Part shown: positions 24,632 to 32,326 of the stretch, piece after piece | Layout: every line of letters starts with the position of its first letter | How positions within the stretch are numbered: the first letter of the stretch is position 1 | From: Ruegeria sp. ANG-S4 | GTDB lineage: Bacteria > Pseudomonadota > Alphaproteobacteria > Rhodobacterales > Rhodobacteraceae | Length of the DNA stretch: 64,000 nt | Assembly (NCBI RefSeq): GCF_000814005.1 | Contig: NZ_JWLK01000004.1 | Coordinates: forward strand, 62,001 to 126,000 | Direction: 5' to 3' | Translations under genes and position numbers: made by a program | The notes under the pieces: generated by a model | Database searches by the model: none | What the model was told of the DNA's origin: nothing | What the model saw: the letters and a program-made list of their open reading frames with translations, nothing else

Positions 24632-25357
24632 GTGACGACAAGGAATACGGACCGCCTTGCGGTTCTGATTGATGCGGACAATGTGCCCGCGAAAAACGCA
24701 GCCGAGATTTTTGAAGAAATCGCCACATTGGGCGAGGCCGGGTTAAGACGGATTTACGGAGATTTTTCCAAGGGTTCGCCGCAAGGGTGGAACCCCAAGT
24801 CTTTGGCTGAATATGCCATTGTTCCCCAACAGCAGTTTACAAACACCGCCGGAAAAAACGCCTCCGATATCACATTGGTGATTGATGCGATGGATATTCT
24901 GCATTCCGGTCGTTTTGGCGGTTTTGTCTTGGTGTCTTCCGACAGTGATTTCACGCGTCTCGCCAGTCGCATTCAAGAGCAGGGGATGGACGTGTACGGC
25001 ATCGGAGAACGCAAGACACCCAAAGCGTTCGTGGCGGCATGCAACAAGTTCATCTATATCGAAAACATCGAAAAGGCCCAAACCGACTCGTCGCAGACCC
25101 AAAAGGCTGCAAGCTCAAAGTCGAGGCAAGATTTAAACCACGCCTTCCAAGTCATTCGCAACGTGATTCAGGGTACTGACGAACCGGATGGGTGGGTGAG
25201 ACTCGGGCAAGTTGGTAGCCAGCTCGGCAAAATTTATACTGACTTCGATCCCCGGTCTTATGGTTTTTCAAAGCTGAGCGATCTTGTGCGTGCAACAGGC
25301 AAGTTTGAAGAAAAAGGCGTAAATGGCGGTTACAAGATTCGTTTGAAAGATCGCTAA
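24632..25357 (+). CDS. NYN-domain (PIN-like) RNase with C-terminal OST-HTH/LOTUS domain
   Basis: A 241-residue protein. Residues about 8-145 are a NYN domain, with the acidic residues of the PIN-like nuclease site in VLIDADNVPA, ASDITLVIDAMD and LVSSDSDFTRLA. After a Ser/Gln linker, residues about 160-238 form an OST-HTH (LOTUS) domain, which binds RNA (GWVRLGQVGSQL, YGFSKLSDLVRA). This NYN-LOTUS architecture is widespread in bacteria, is probably an RNA-cleaving or RNA-binding factor, and its targets are unknown. The start is GTG at 24632 after TTGAGGGATTGAA. Confidence 0.85.
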   Translation: MTTRNTDRLAVLIDADNVPAKNAAEIFEEIATLGEAGLRRIYGDFSKGSPQGWNPKSLAEYAIVPQQQFTNTAGKNASDITLVIDAMDILHSGRFGGFVLVSSDSDFTRLASRIQEQGMDVYGIGERKTPKAFVAACNKFIYIENIEKAQTDSSQTQKAASSKSRQDLNHAFQVIRNVIQGTDEPDGWVRLGQVGSQLGKIYTDFDPRSYGFSKLSDLVRATGKFEEKGVNGGYKIRLKDR

Positions 25358-25402
25358 AAACAATCGTATTCAAACAAGGTGATGGTTCTTGCAGATTGGA
25401 AG

Positions 25403-26338
25403 TTACGCCCCCGGCCGTGTGGCCCCTGTATCGGCACGCGGCGATCGAACCCGAAGGACCGGCGTATTGGCAGAAGCGTTTGACCGGGCCTCGCGCCAGA
25501 CCACAAAGACGCCCGAGGCGATGATGATACTTGCACCGACGGCAACCCAGACATCCGGCCTTTCACCAAAAAACACCGCGCCGAAGATCGTGGCCCAGAT
25601 GATCTGGCTGTACTGGCTGGGGGCAACGACCCCTGCAGGCGCGGCGCGGTAGGCCAGGATGATCAGGTGCTGCGCCACGACCGAGAACACTCCGACCAGA
25701 GCCATCATTGCCAGATGAAAAAGTGTTGGCGGTTGGTAAACAGCAGGTTGGGCGAGGCTCATGACCGCAATGGCCAGAAGCATTGGATAGAGGATCAGCA
25801 CCGCAGAACGCTCTTCATTGCCGATTTTGCGCACAAGGACCGATGCAAAGGCGCTGCAAAACGCGGCGGCCAGGGCGGCAAGGTGGCCTGATGTGATGTC
25901 CGTCGCGCCGGGCCGCAGGACGATCAGCACGCCAATCAACCCCACGCCAACGGCGGCCCAGCGCTGGATACGGACAACCTCGCCCAGAATTGGGATCGAC
26001 AAGACCGTGACGATCAGCGGGAACGAGAAAAGCAACGAATAGACCTCGGCCAGCGGCAGGACCGAAAAAGCGTAAAACGCGCAGGACATTGCGGTGACCA
26101 TCAGGCCCGACCGTAGCAAGACAAGCCACGGGTGATGAGGCAGAAAGTTTCCGGTGGTCCTGTCGGTCAGGATGGTGACGGCCATCGGGACAAAGGAAAA
26201 CAGCGTGGCAAAAAAGATGATCTGCATCACCGAGTACGTTCCGCCGAGCACTTTGATCAGCGCATCGTGGCTGGCAAAGACGGCAAAGCCCAGAAACGCA
26301 AAGCCAAGTCCCCGCAGGGTGGTGTTCTGAGTGCTCAT
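25403..26338 (-). CDS. DMT superfamily (EamA) transporter
   Basis: A 311-residue membrane protein with ten predicted helices and two EamA repeats (about 10-140 and 155-285). It opens with GLGFAFLGFAVFASHDALIKVLGG, and the second repeat ends at ASGVFVVWREARSNA. Members of this branch export metabolites or amino acids in many Rhodobacterales. The substrate is unknown. It is read on its own between the NYN gene (convergent) and the truncated haemoglobin gene. Confidence 0.83.
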   Translation of the reverse strand: MSTQNTTLRGLGFAFLGFAVFASHDALIKVLGGTYSVMQIIFFATLFSFVPMAVTILTDRTTGNFLPHHPWLVLLRSGLMVTAMSCAFYAFSVLPLAEVYSLLFSFPLIVTVLSIPILGEVVRIQRWAAVGVGLIGVLIVLRPGATDITSGHLAALAAAFCSAFASVLVRKIGNEERSAVLILYPMLLAIAVMSLAQPAVYQPPTLFHLAMMALVGVFSVVAQHLIILAYRAAPAGVVAPSQYSQIIWATIFGAVFFGERPDVWVAVGASIIIASGVFVVWREARSNASANTPVLRVRSPRADTGATRPGA

Positions 26339-26484
26339 GCCAATGGCCTCGGATCATGTGTCGGTGTGGTGGCTCTATGCCGGTGCAGCGCGAAGGGGCT
26401 GTCGGGGTTCTGAGTAAACCCATTTTGTCAGGGCGCATAGCCCCTATTTTACCGCTAACATTGCAAAGCCGCCATGACCGGAGG

Positions 26485-26898
26485 TCAACGCAGGACGGGT
26501 GGCGCGTCCTTGGGTTGGCGGGCAGATTGAACGCCGGCCTTCATGCCTGCCCCGATGCGGCGCGCCAGTGCAACCCACGGAATTGCGGTCTCGGGTGGCA
26601 GTGTATCTGTGGCGACCTCGTCGAACAGATCCAGCCAATGGGCGAAGAATTCGGGCTTTACGTCCGTCCGTTCGATATGAACCCGCTGTGGATTGCCGTC
26701 ATAGCTGCGTTCGAACAGGATGGCGTTGCGCCAGAAAGTGGCGATCTTTTCCTCATGTGCGGGCCAGTCATCGACATGGTTGGCAAAGACCGGGCCCAGC
26801 ACGTCGTCTGTGCGGACGCGGGCATAAAAGGCGCTGACCTGAGCTTTGATCAGCTCTGGTGTCGCTGGGAAGCGCGGCGGAAGGTTTGGTTTGGTCAT
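26485..26898 (-). CDS. Group III truncated haemoglobin
   Basis: A 137-residue haem protein of the small 2-on-2 globin group III. The start FPATPELIKAQVSAFYARVRTDDVLGPVFA and the block WRNAILFERSYDGNPQRVHIE, with the likely proximal His in RVHIE, are typical, as is FFAHWLDLFDEVA. ATG at 26898 is chosen over a longer frame by family length. Such globins are linked to NO, peroxide or oxygen chemistry. It lies 48 nt after dnaE2 on the same strand and might share its SOS transcript. Confidence 0.85.
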   Translation of the reverse strand: MTKPNLPPRFPATPELIKAQVSAFYARVRTDDVLGPVFANHVDDWPAHEEKIATFWRNAILFERSYDGNPQRVHIERTDVKPEFFAHWLDLFDEVATDTLPPETAIPWVALARRIGAGMKAGVQSARQPKDAPPVLR

Positions 26899-26946
26899 TG
26901 CAGTCTCGGAACCGGCTCTGAGCAAGGGCAATACCCCTTTCAGCTG

Positions 26947-29865
26947 TCATGCAACAGAGGTGCTTTTGTCGCGTGGCGCGGGTGTCAGGATATGCCGCAG
27001 CAGGGCTACGGGATGCGCCCGCAGGCTGAGGCGGGTGGCGACGTAATCTTCGACCACCTGCTCGCCCAGGGTCATCTGTGGCAGATAGGCTTCGGGCTCA
27101 TCCAGCGCCTCACCCTCCAGATCCTGCGAGAACAGCGGCAGCGGCTTGGCGGTGGCAATCGCCTTGGCCTGCCACAGCGCCTCGCGCCGGGTCAGGTTGC
27201 AGGCGGCAAAGGCATCGGCCTCGGCCAGCCGTTCGATGACCGACGGACTGAGGCCCGCCCGACGCCAGACATCGTCGACCTGATGATACCCGTTGCCGCG
27301 CGCGGCGGTCAGCCAACTGGCATCCTCTTCGCTCAACCCCTTGATCTGGCGAAAGCCCAGCCGCAAGGCTAGCCCGCCATGGCCATCAGGCTCCATCACA
27401 TTGTCCCAGAAGCTGGCGTTGATGCAGACCGGGCGCACCTGTACCCCGTGTTCGCGCGCATCGCGCACGATCTGGGCGGGGGCGTAGAACCCCATTGGTT
27501 GCGAATTCAGCAGCGCGCAGGCAAAGATGCCGGGATGGTGGCACTTGATCCAGGCCGAGGCATAGACCAGCAGCGCAAAGCTGGCCGCATGGCTTTCTGG
27601 AAAGCCGTAAGAGCCGAAGCCTTCAATCTGCGAAAAACAGCGTTCCGCGAAATCCTGTTCATACCCGTTGCGTTTCATGCCGCGCAGGAATAACGCCCGG
27701 AATTCGCTGACATTGCCATGTTTCTTGAACGTCGCCAGCGACCGCCGCAGCCGGTCCGCTTGTTCCGGAGTGAAACCTGCGCCGACAATCGCGATCTGCA
27801 TCGCCTGTTCCTGAAACAGCGGCACGCCCAGCGTCTTGCCCAGTACCTCGCCCAACTCGTCCGAGGGAAAGCTGACCTCCTCCTCTCCGTTCCGGCGGCG
27901 GATATAGGGGTGAACCATGTCACCCTGAATGGGGCCGGGGCGGATAATGGCGACCTCGATCACCAGATCGTAGAAATTGCGCGGTCGCATCCGGGGCAGG
28001 AAGTTCATCTGCGCCCGGCTTTCGACCTGAAACACGCCGACCGAGTCCGCCTTACACAGCATGTCATAGATCGCCGGATCCTCGGGTGGCAGGGTGGCGA
28101 GCGTATAGCTGGTCTGGTGATGCTGGCCGATCAGGTCGAACGCCTTGCGGATGCATGTCAGCATCCCAAGGCTGAGCACATCGACCTTGAGGATGCCCAG
28201 ACTGTCGATGTCATCCTTGTCCCAGCAGATGACCGTGCGGTCCTCCATCGTGGCGTTTTCAATCGGGACGAGTTCGTCCAATCGCCCCTCGGTTATGATG
28301 AATCCGCCCACATGTTGCGAGAGATGGCGGGGGAAGCCATCAATTTCATATACCAGTGTCAGAGTCTGTTTCAGACGCCGGTCCTCGGGGTCCAGGCCAA
28401 TCTCGCGCATCCGGTGCGCCTCGAGTCCGACGGTCGAGAAGAACCCCCAAAGCTGCGACGAGAGCGCCGAGATTGTGTCTTCGGTCAGACCCATGGCGCG
28501 GCCCACCTCGCGGATGGCGCGCTTGCCCCGGTAATGCACCACCGTGGCACACAGGCCCGCGCGTTCCCGGCCATAACGTTCATAGATGTGCTGGATCACC
28601 TCTTCGCGGCGTTCATGTTCGAAATCCACGTCGATGTCAGGTGGTTCGTCGCGTGCCTCGGAGACGAAGCGTTCGAAGACCATCGTGCCCAATTCGGGGC
28701 TGACCTCGGTGATACCAAGGCAGTAGCAGACGACGGAGTTGGCCGCTGACCCGCGCCCCTGGCAGAGAATATTGCGCGAGCGGGCGAATTTGACGATGTC
28801 GCGGACGGTGAGGAAGTAGGGTTCGTATTTGAGTTTTCCGATCAGGGCAAGCTCATGCGCCAGCATCTTTTTCGCCTTTTCAGACGCGCCCGCGGGATAG
28901 CGCCAATTCAGCCCCTCATGCGCCAATCGGTGCAGACGTTCGGTCGGGGTTTCCTGCTCACTGCCTTCGCTGGGGTATTCATATCGCAGCTCATTAAGCG
29001 AAAATGTCAGCTGCCCACTAAGTTCATGCGCCCGGGCGACGGCCCCTTCATGGCCCTTGAAGATGCGCAGCATCTCGGCCTCGGACCGCAGGCGTTGTTC
29101 GCCATTGGCCAGCGCCTCGCGGCCCAACTCGTCAACCTTGCGGCGCAGGCGAATGGCGGTCACGACGTCTGCCAGCTTGCGGCGGGCACCGTGATGCATC
29201 ATCGGTGCGGCGCTGGCGAGCGTGGGAACGCCGAGTTGCCTTGATTCAGCCTCTAACACGGAGAAATACGCGTTATCTGCGCCATCATACCGGGGATGCA
29301 TCAACAGATGCATCCGTCCGGCAAAGCGGCGCGTCAACTGTTGCGCCTGTGTCCGCCATGCATCCGCGCCGCCCGGCGAGCGGGTCGTTTGTGGCCAAAG
29401 CAGCAGGTGGAGACCGTCGGAGAATTCCAGAAGGTCGGACAAGTGCAGGATGCAGTCGCCCTTCTCGGCGCGCAGGCGACCCTCGGACAGGATGCGGCAC
29501 AGGTTCCCCCAGCCCTGCCGGTTCAGGGGCAGGGCGGTGACACTGGGCGCGTCGGTAAAGATCAGCCGGGCTGCCGGGATCAGGCGCGGCACCGCGTGAA
29601 TCGGATACGAAGGCGGTTTGGGGATGTGATCGGGGCAGGGCGGGCCTATGTGCGTATTCTGCGTTTCCCACTCCAGCCGTTCGCGGACCTTGCGGGCGAT
29701 TTCGCGCCCTTGGGTATGGGCGCGGACGATCCCGGCGACCGAGTTGTCGTCGGCAATTGCGATCGCGGGCAGGCCCAGGGTCACGGCACGCTCCATGTAT
29801 TCCTCGGGGTGCGAGGCCCCGGTGAGGAAGGTGAAGTTCGATGTGATCGACAGCTCGGCATACAT
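26947..29865 (-). CDS. dnaE2: Error-prone DNA polymerase DnaE2 (short form)
   Basis: A C-family polymerase for damage-induced translesion synthesis, working with ImuB. The N-terminal PHP domain (YAELSITSNFTFLTGASHPEEY, about 1-200) is followed by the palm with catalytic acids in PDIDVDFEHERREEV (about residue 407), KVDVLSLGMLT and the DnaE2-typical RPGPIQGDMVHPYIRRR. At 972 residues it is shorter than the usual 1,030-1,140. The frame ends soon after VVEDYVATRLSLRAHP, where other DnaE2 proteins continue into an OB-fold of about 100 residues. No continuation is seen in other frames before the haemoglobin gene. Confidence 0.92.
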   Translation of the reverse strand: MYAELSITSNFTFLTGASHPEEYMERAVTLGLPAIAIADDNSVAGIVRAHTQGREIARKVRERLEWETQNTHIGPPCPDHIPKPPSYPIHAVPRLIPAARLIFTDAPSVTALPLNRQGWGNLCRILSEGRLRAEKGDCILHLSDLLEFSDGLHLLLWPQTTRSPGGADAWRTQAQQLTRRFAGRMHLLMHPRYDGADNAYFSVLEAESRQLGVPTLASAAPMMHHGARRKLADVVTAIRLRRKVDELGREALANGEQRLRSEAEMLRIFKGHEGAVARAHELSGQLTFSLNELRYEYPSEGSEQETPTERLHRLAHEGLNWRYPAGASEKAKKMLAHELALIGKLKYEPYFLTVRDIVKFARSRNILCQGRGSAANSVVCYCLGITEVSPELGTMVFERFVSEARDEPPDIDVDFEHERREEVIQHIYERYGRERAGLCATVVHYRGKRAIREVGRAMGLTEDTISALSSQLWGFFSTVGLEAHRMREIGLDPEDRRLKQTLTLVYEIDGFPRHLSQHVGGFIITEGRLDELVPIENATMEDRTVICWDKDDIDSLGILKVDVLSLGMLTCIRKAFDLIGQHHQTSYTLATLPPEDPAIYDMLCKADSVGVFQVESRAQMNFLPRMRPRNFYDLVIEVAIIRPGPIQGDMVHPYIRRRNGEEEVSFPSDELGEVLGKTLGVPLFQEQAMQIAIVGAGFTPEQADRLRRSLATFKKHGNVSEFRALFLRGMKRNGYEQDFAERCFSQIEGFGSYGFPESHAASFALLVYASAWIKCHHPGIFACALLNSQPMGFYAPAQIVRDAREHGVQVRPVCINASFWDNVMEPDGHGGLALRLGFRQIKGLSEEDASWLTAARGNGYHQVDDVWRRAGLSPSVIERLAEADAFAACNLTRREALWQAKAIATAKPLPLFSQDLEGEALDEPEAYLPQMTLGEQVVEDYVATRLSLRAHPVALLRHILTPAPRDKSTSVA

Positions 29866-29881
29866 GGCGAGTCACTATTAT

Positions 29882-29896
29882 ATTCACGTTTTGTTC
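29882..29896 (-). promoter_or_regulatory. Near-consensus LexA box upstream of dnaE2
   Basis: On the minus strand GAAC-AAAACGT-GAAT, one base off GAAC-N7-GAAC, ends 17 nt before the dnaE2 start. With the perfect box at imuB it supports SOS control of both genes. Confidence 0.6.
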
Positions 29897-29975
29897 TTTT
29901 TCGAGTCCTTTGCGCAGAAAACGGGTCGCTTGAGTGAAAAGCAGTGGACATAGTCACAGAGAAAGGAGACCCGAT

Positions 29976-30440
29976 ATGTTCAAAATCATCGCCCTACCAA
30001 CAGATGAGGTGCGCGCCCTTCAGGCAGGCGGACCCGATGCTTATGGTGCCGTGCCAGAGCGAGCCATTTCCAAGGGCACCGGCAACCCCTGCCGTCATTG
30101 CCTTCAGAACATTCCCGAAGGCGAAGAGATGCTGATACTGGCACATCGCCCTTTTTCGGAGCCACATCCATACGCCGAAACCGGACCGATCTTTCTGTGT
30201 GCCGCGCCTTGTACCCGGTACGAAGGCGACGCGATGCCCGAGGTTCTGACCTCGTCCCCTGATTATCTGATCAAGGGCTATGGCGCGGATGATCGGATCG
30301 TCTATGGCACCGGTGCGGTCACGCCGACGGAAGAAATCAGCGCCAAAGTCAGCGATATCTTTGCCAGACCGGATGTCGCCTACATCCATGTCCGATCCGC
30401 GCGGAACAACTGCTATCAGGCGCGGATTGACCGGGCTTAA
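29976..30440 (+). CDS. DUF1203 protein
   Basis: A 154-residue soluble protein of the DUF1203 family. Cysteines occur in PCRHCLQNI and LCAAPCTRY with His in AHRPFSEPHPYAETGPIF, which suggests a metal or redox site. ATG at 29976 follows GAAAGGAGACC and is preferred over an earlier in-frame start. It is read away from dnaE2 and its end overlaps the ABC ATPase gene by 4 nt (convergent). Its function is unknown to me. Confidence 0.8.
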   Translation: MFKIIALPTDEVRALQAGGPDAYGAVPERAISKGTGNPCRHCLQNIPEGEEMLILAHRPFSEPHPYAETGPIFLCAAPCTRYEGDAMPEVLTSSPDYLIKGYGADDRIVYGTGAVTPTEEISAKVSDIFARPDVAYIHVRSARNNCYQARIDRA

Positions 30441-31429
30441 AGCTTGACGCGATGCATCCCGCGACGCGGTTGATCCTGATCGTTCGCCGGTGGATCATCC
30501 GCGCGCGAAGATGTCAGCGCAAGGAAGACGTCTTCCAGGTCGGCTTCCTCGGTTCGAACGTCGCGGATACGGATGTTTGCCGCGCGCACGGATTCCAGAA
30601 CCTGCTCGGCGCTGGTCTGGGTGCTGCGATATTGCAGCATCAGGCTGCCGTCATCGCGTAGCGCGGCCTCGACGCCTGCCGTGACGGGCAGTTCGGCGAC
30701 CGGGCTGTCGGGCATGATGACCATGGTGCGGCTGTCCATGCGCCCCAGCAAATTGGCCGTACTGTCCTGCGTGATCTTTTCGCCGTGGTTGATAATGGCA
30801 ATCTCGTCACACATTTCCTGTGCTTCTTCCAGATAATGCGTGGTCAGGATGATGGTCATGCCCTGCTGGTTCAATTTGCGCACATTCGACCAAAGCATCT
30901 GGCGCAATTCGATATCCACACCGGCGGTAGGCTCATCCAGCACCAAAATCTTGGGGCGGTGCACCAGCGCCTTGGCCAGCAACAAGCGCCGCCGCATCCC
31001 GCCGGACAACGTGCGGGCATAAGCCTCGGCTTTGTCGCTGAGGCCGACCAGTTCCAGAATTTCGTCGCTGCGCCGCTGCGCCTTGGGCACGCCGTAAAGG
31101 CCGGCCTGAACTTCCAACGCTCCACGCGGCGTAAAGAAAGGATCGAGGTTCAGTTCCTGCGGCATAACGCCAATGGCTGCGCGGGACTGGCGCGAGTGCT
31201 GATCCTGATCGAACCCCCAGATCGAAACCTGCCCGGCCGTTTTCACCACCAGACCCGCCAATATGTTGATCAGCGTTGATTTGCCTGCACCGTTTGGCCC
31301 AAGCAACCCGAAAACCGATCCGCGAGGCACGGTCAGGTCAATGCCTTTGAGGGCCTGCTTTTCAGGCTGTCCCTTGCCGCCCCTATAGGTCTTGCGCAGC
31401 CTTTCGATCCTGATCGCCGCATCGGCCAT
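30437..31429 (-). CDS. ABC transporter ATP-binding protein (DrrA-like), no permease nearby
   Basis: A 330-residue ATPase of the ABC-2 export group. Walker A is GPNGAGKSTLINIL, the signature LSGGMRRRLLLAKAL, Walker B ILVLDEPTAGVD, with the H-loop LTTHYLEEAQ. A C-terminal extension of about 90 residues (from MDSRTMVIMPDS) is of the DrrA regulatory type. ATG at 31429 has AGGGG about 12 nt upstream; a second ATG at 31462 would add 11 residues. No ABC-2 permease is next to it, so the partner is encoded elsewhere. Cargo unknown. Confidence 0.85.
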   Translation of the reverse strand: MADAAIRIERLRKTYRGGKGQPEKQALKGIDLTVPRGSVFGLLGPNGAGKSTLINILAGLVVKTAGQVSIWGFDQDQHSRQSRAAIGVMPQELNLDPFFTPRGALEVQAGLYGVPKAQRRSDEILELVGLSDKAEAYARTLSGGMRRRLLLAKALVHRPKILVLDEPTAGVDIELRQMLWSNVRKLNQQGMTIILTTHYLEEAQEMCDEIAIINHGEKITQDSTANLLGRMDSRTMVIMPDSPVAELPVTAGVEAALRDDGSLMLQYRSTQTSAEQVLESVRAANIRIRDVRTEEADLEDVFLALTSSRADDPPANDQDQPRRGMHRVKL

Positions 31430-31516
31430 GTGGCTCTTGCCCCTTGTTTGCTCATCGCTCATAAACGCACCTAATGCATGCCCGCGAGGCCGACAACCAG
31501 TGAAGGATCGCCAGCC

Positions 31517-31693
31517 GTGACAATCGAAGCGCCGGAAACCAAGATTGTGGAAACCACCCGAGTCGCCTGCGATGGTGGCGAAGGCGCGTTGGGCCATCCG
31601 CGCGTTTGGTTGCAGATCCCCGAAGATACCGGCTGGGTCGAGTGCCCGTATTGCGATTGCCGGTATGTTCTGAAAAGCACAGAACAAAGCTGA
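31517..31693 (+). CDS. NDUFS6-like zinc-finger protein
   Basis: A 58-residue protein of the zinc-finger CHCC family. The ligands are Cys18 (ACDGG), His27 (GHPRVWL) and Cys44/Cys47 (CPYC). It is the bacterial relative of the complex I subunit NDUFS6, and in alphaproteobacteria such a protein goes with NADH dehydrogenase assembly. GTG at 31517 is chosen because AAGGATC stands just upstream and homologues begin with MTIEAPE; the earlier ATG at 31478 would add 13 residues. Confidence 0.82.
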   Translation: MTIEAPETKIVETTRVACDGGEGALGHPRVWLQIPEDTGWVECPYCDCRYVLKSTEQS

Positions 31694-31773
31694 TACGCCG
31701 ATTGAAGCGGAGTTGCCCAATTCCTGCCCTGTTTCTGTAGGTATCTGACCGCGCGAATTAGCGGATAGGACCG

Positions 31774-32256
31774 ATGACCGACGCGACTGCTGACCATTCT
31801 GCTGCCCCCATATTCGGATGGGTTGGGTTTTGTGCTGCTGCGATTGCGCTGCTGGCCGCGCTTTTTGTGTTCTGGGCGGGGCCGTTCGCGCCGCAGCAAT
31901 CCGCTGGCGTTTCGCTGGGTGAACTTGCGGCCGAGATCGGTAAATCCACCTTGCGCGCCGCAGCCGGACTGGAACAGCCTGAACCCGTTGCACCGGCCCG
32001 CGATCTGGATGACATTCTGAAAATCGGCGTTGCCATGCTGGGTGGGCTTGCCATCATCCTGTCCGTTGTCGGGCTTCTGCGTCACGAAAGAACGCGCCCA
32101 GCCATCGCTGGTATTGCGGTGGGCATCGGTGCGATCCTGTTTCAGTTCTTCGCCTGGGCTTTTGTGGCCTTCCTCGGCGTTCTGGTCATCATGGCGTTGC
32201 TGAACAGCTTTTCCGATTTCTTCACGGAAACCTTCTCGGGCCTCTTCGGCGGCTAG
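31774..32256 (+). CDS. Hypothetical inner-membrane protein
   Basis: A 160-residue protein with three or four hydrophobic helices (about 14-36, 84-100, 108-122 and 124-145) and an Ala/Glu-rich loop of about 45 residues between the first two. I recognise no family. ATG at 31774 has AGGACCG upstream. It is flanked by the zinc-finger gene and polA, both on the same strand, without close coupling. Confidence 0.7.
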   Translation: MTDATADHSAAPIFGWVGFCAAAIALLAALFVFWAGPFAPQQSAGVSLGELAAEIGKSTLRAAAGLEQPEPVAPARDLDDILKIGVAMLGGLAIILSVVGLLRHERTRPAIAGIAVGIGAILFQFFAWAFVAFLGVLVIMALLNSFSDFFTETFSGLFGG

Positions 32257-32278
32257 CGCACGTTCTGGACTGGCCTCT

Positions 32279-32300
32279 GGTTCTGCCCTGTGGCAGAACC
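32279..32300 (+). other. Stem-loop in the polA leader
   Basis: GGTTCTGCC (32279-32287) pairs perfectly with GGCAGAACC (32292-32300) over a CTGT loop, 26 nt before the polA start. There is no T-run. It could end the upstream transcript weakly or shape the polA 5' UTR. Confidence 0.5.
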
Positions 32301-32326
32301 GTCCCTGACCGACAGGGAGAGCGTGC

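Noticed and set aside
27718-28749. 343-codon forward ORF
   Set aside because: Antisense shadow of dnaE2; composition is Arg/Gln/His-rich without domains.
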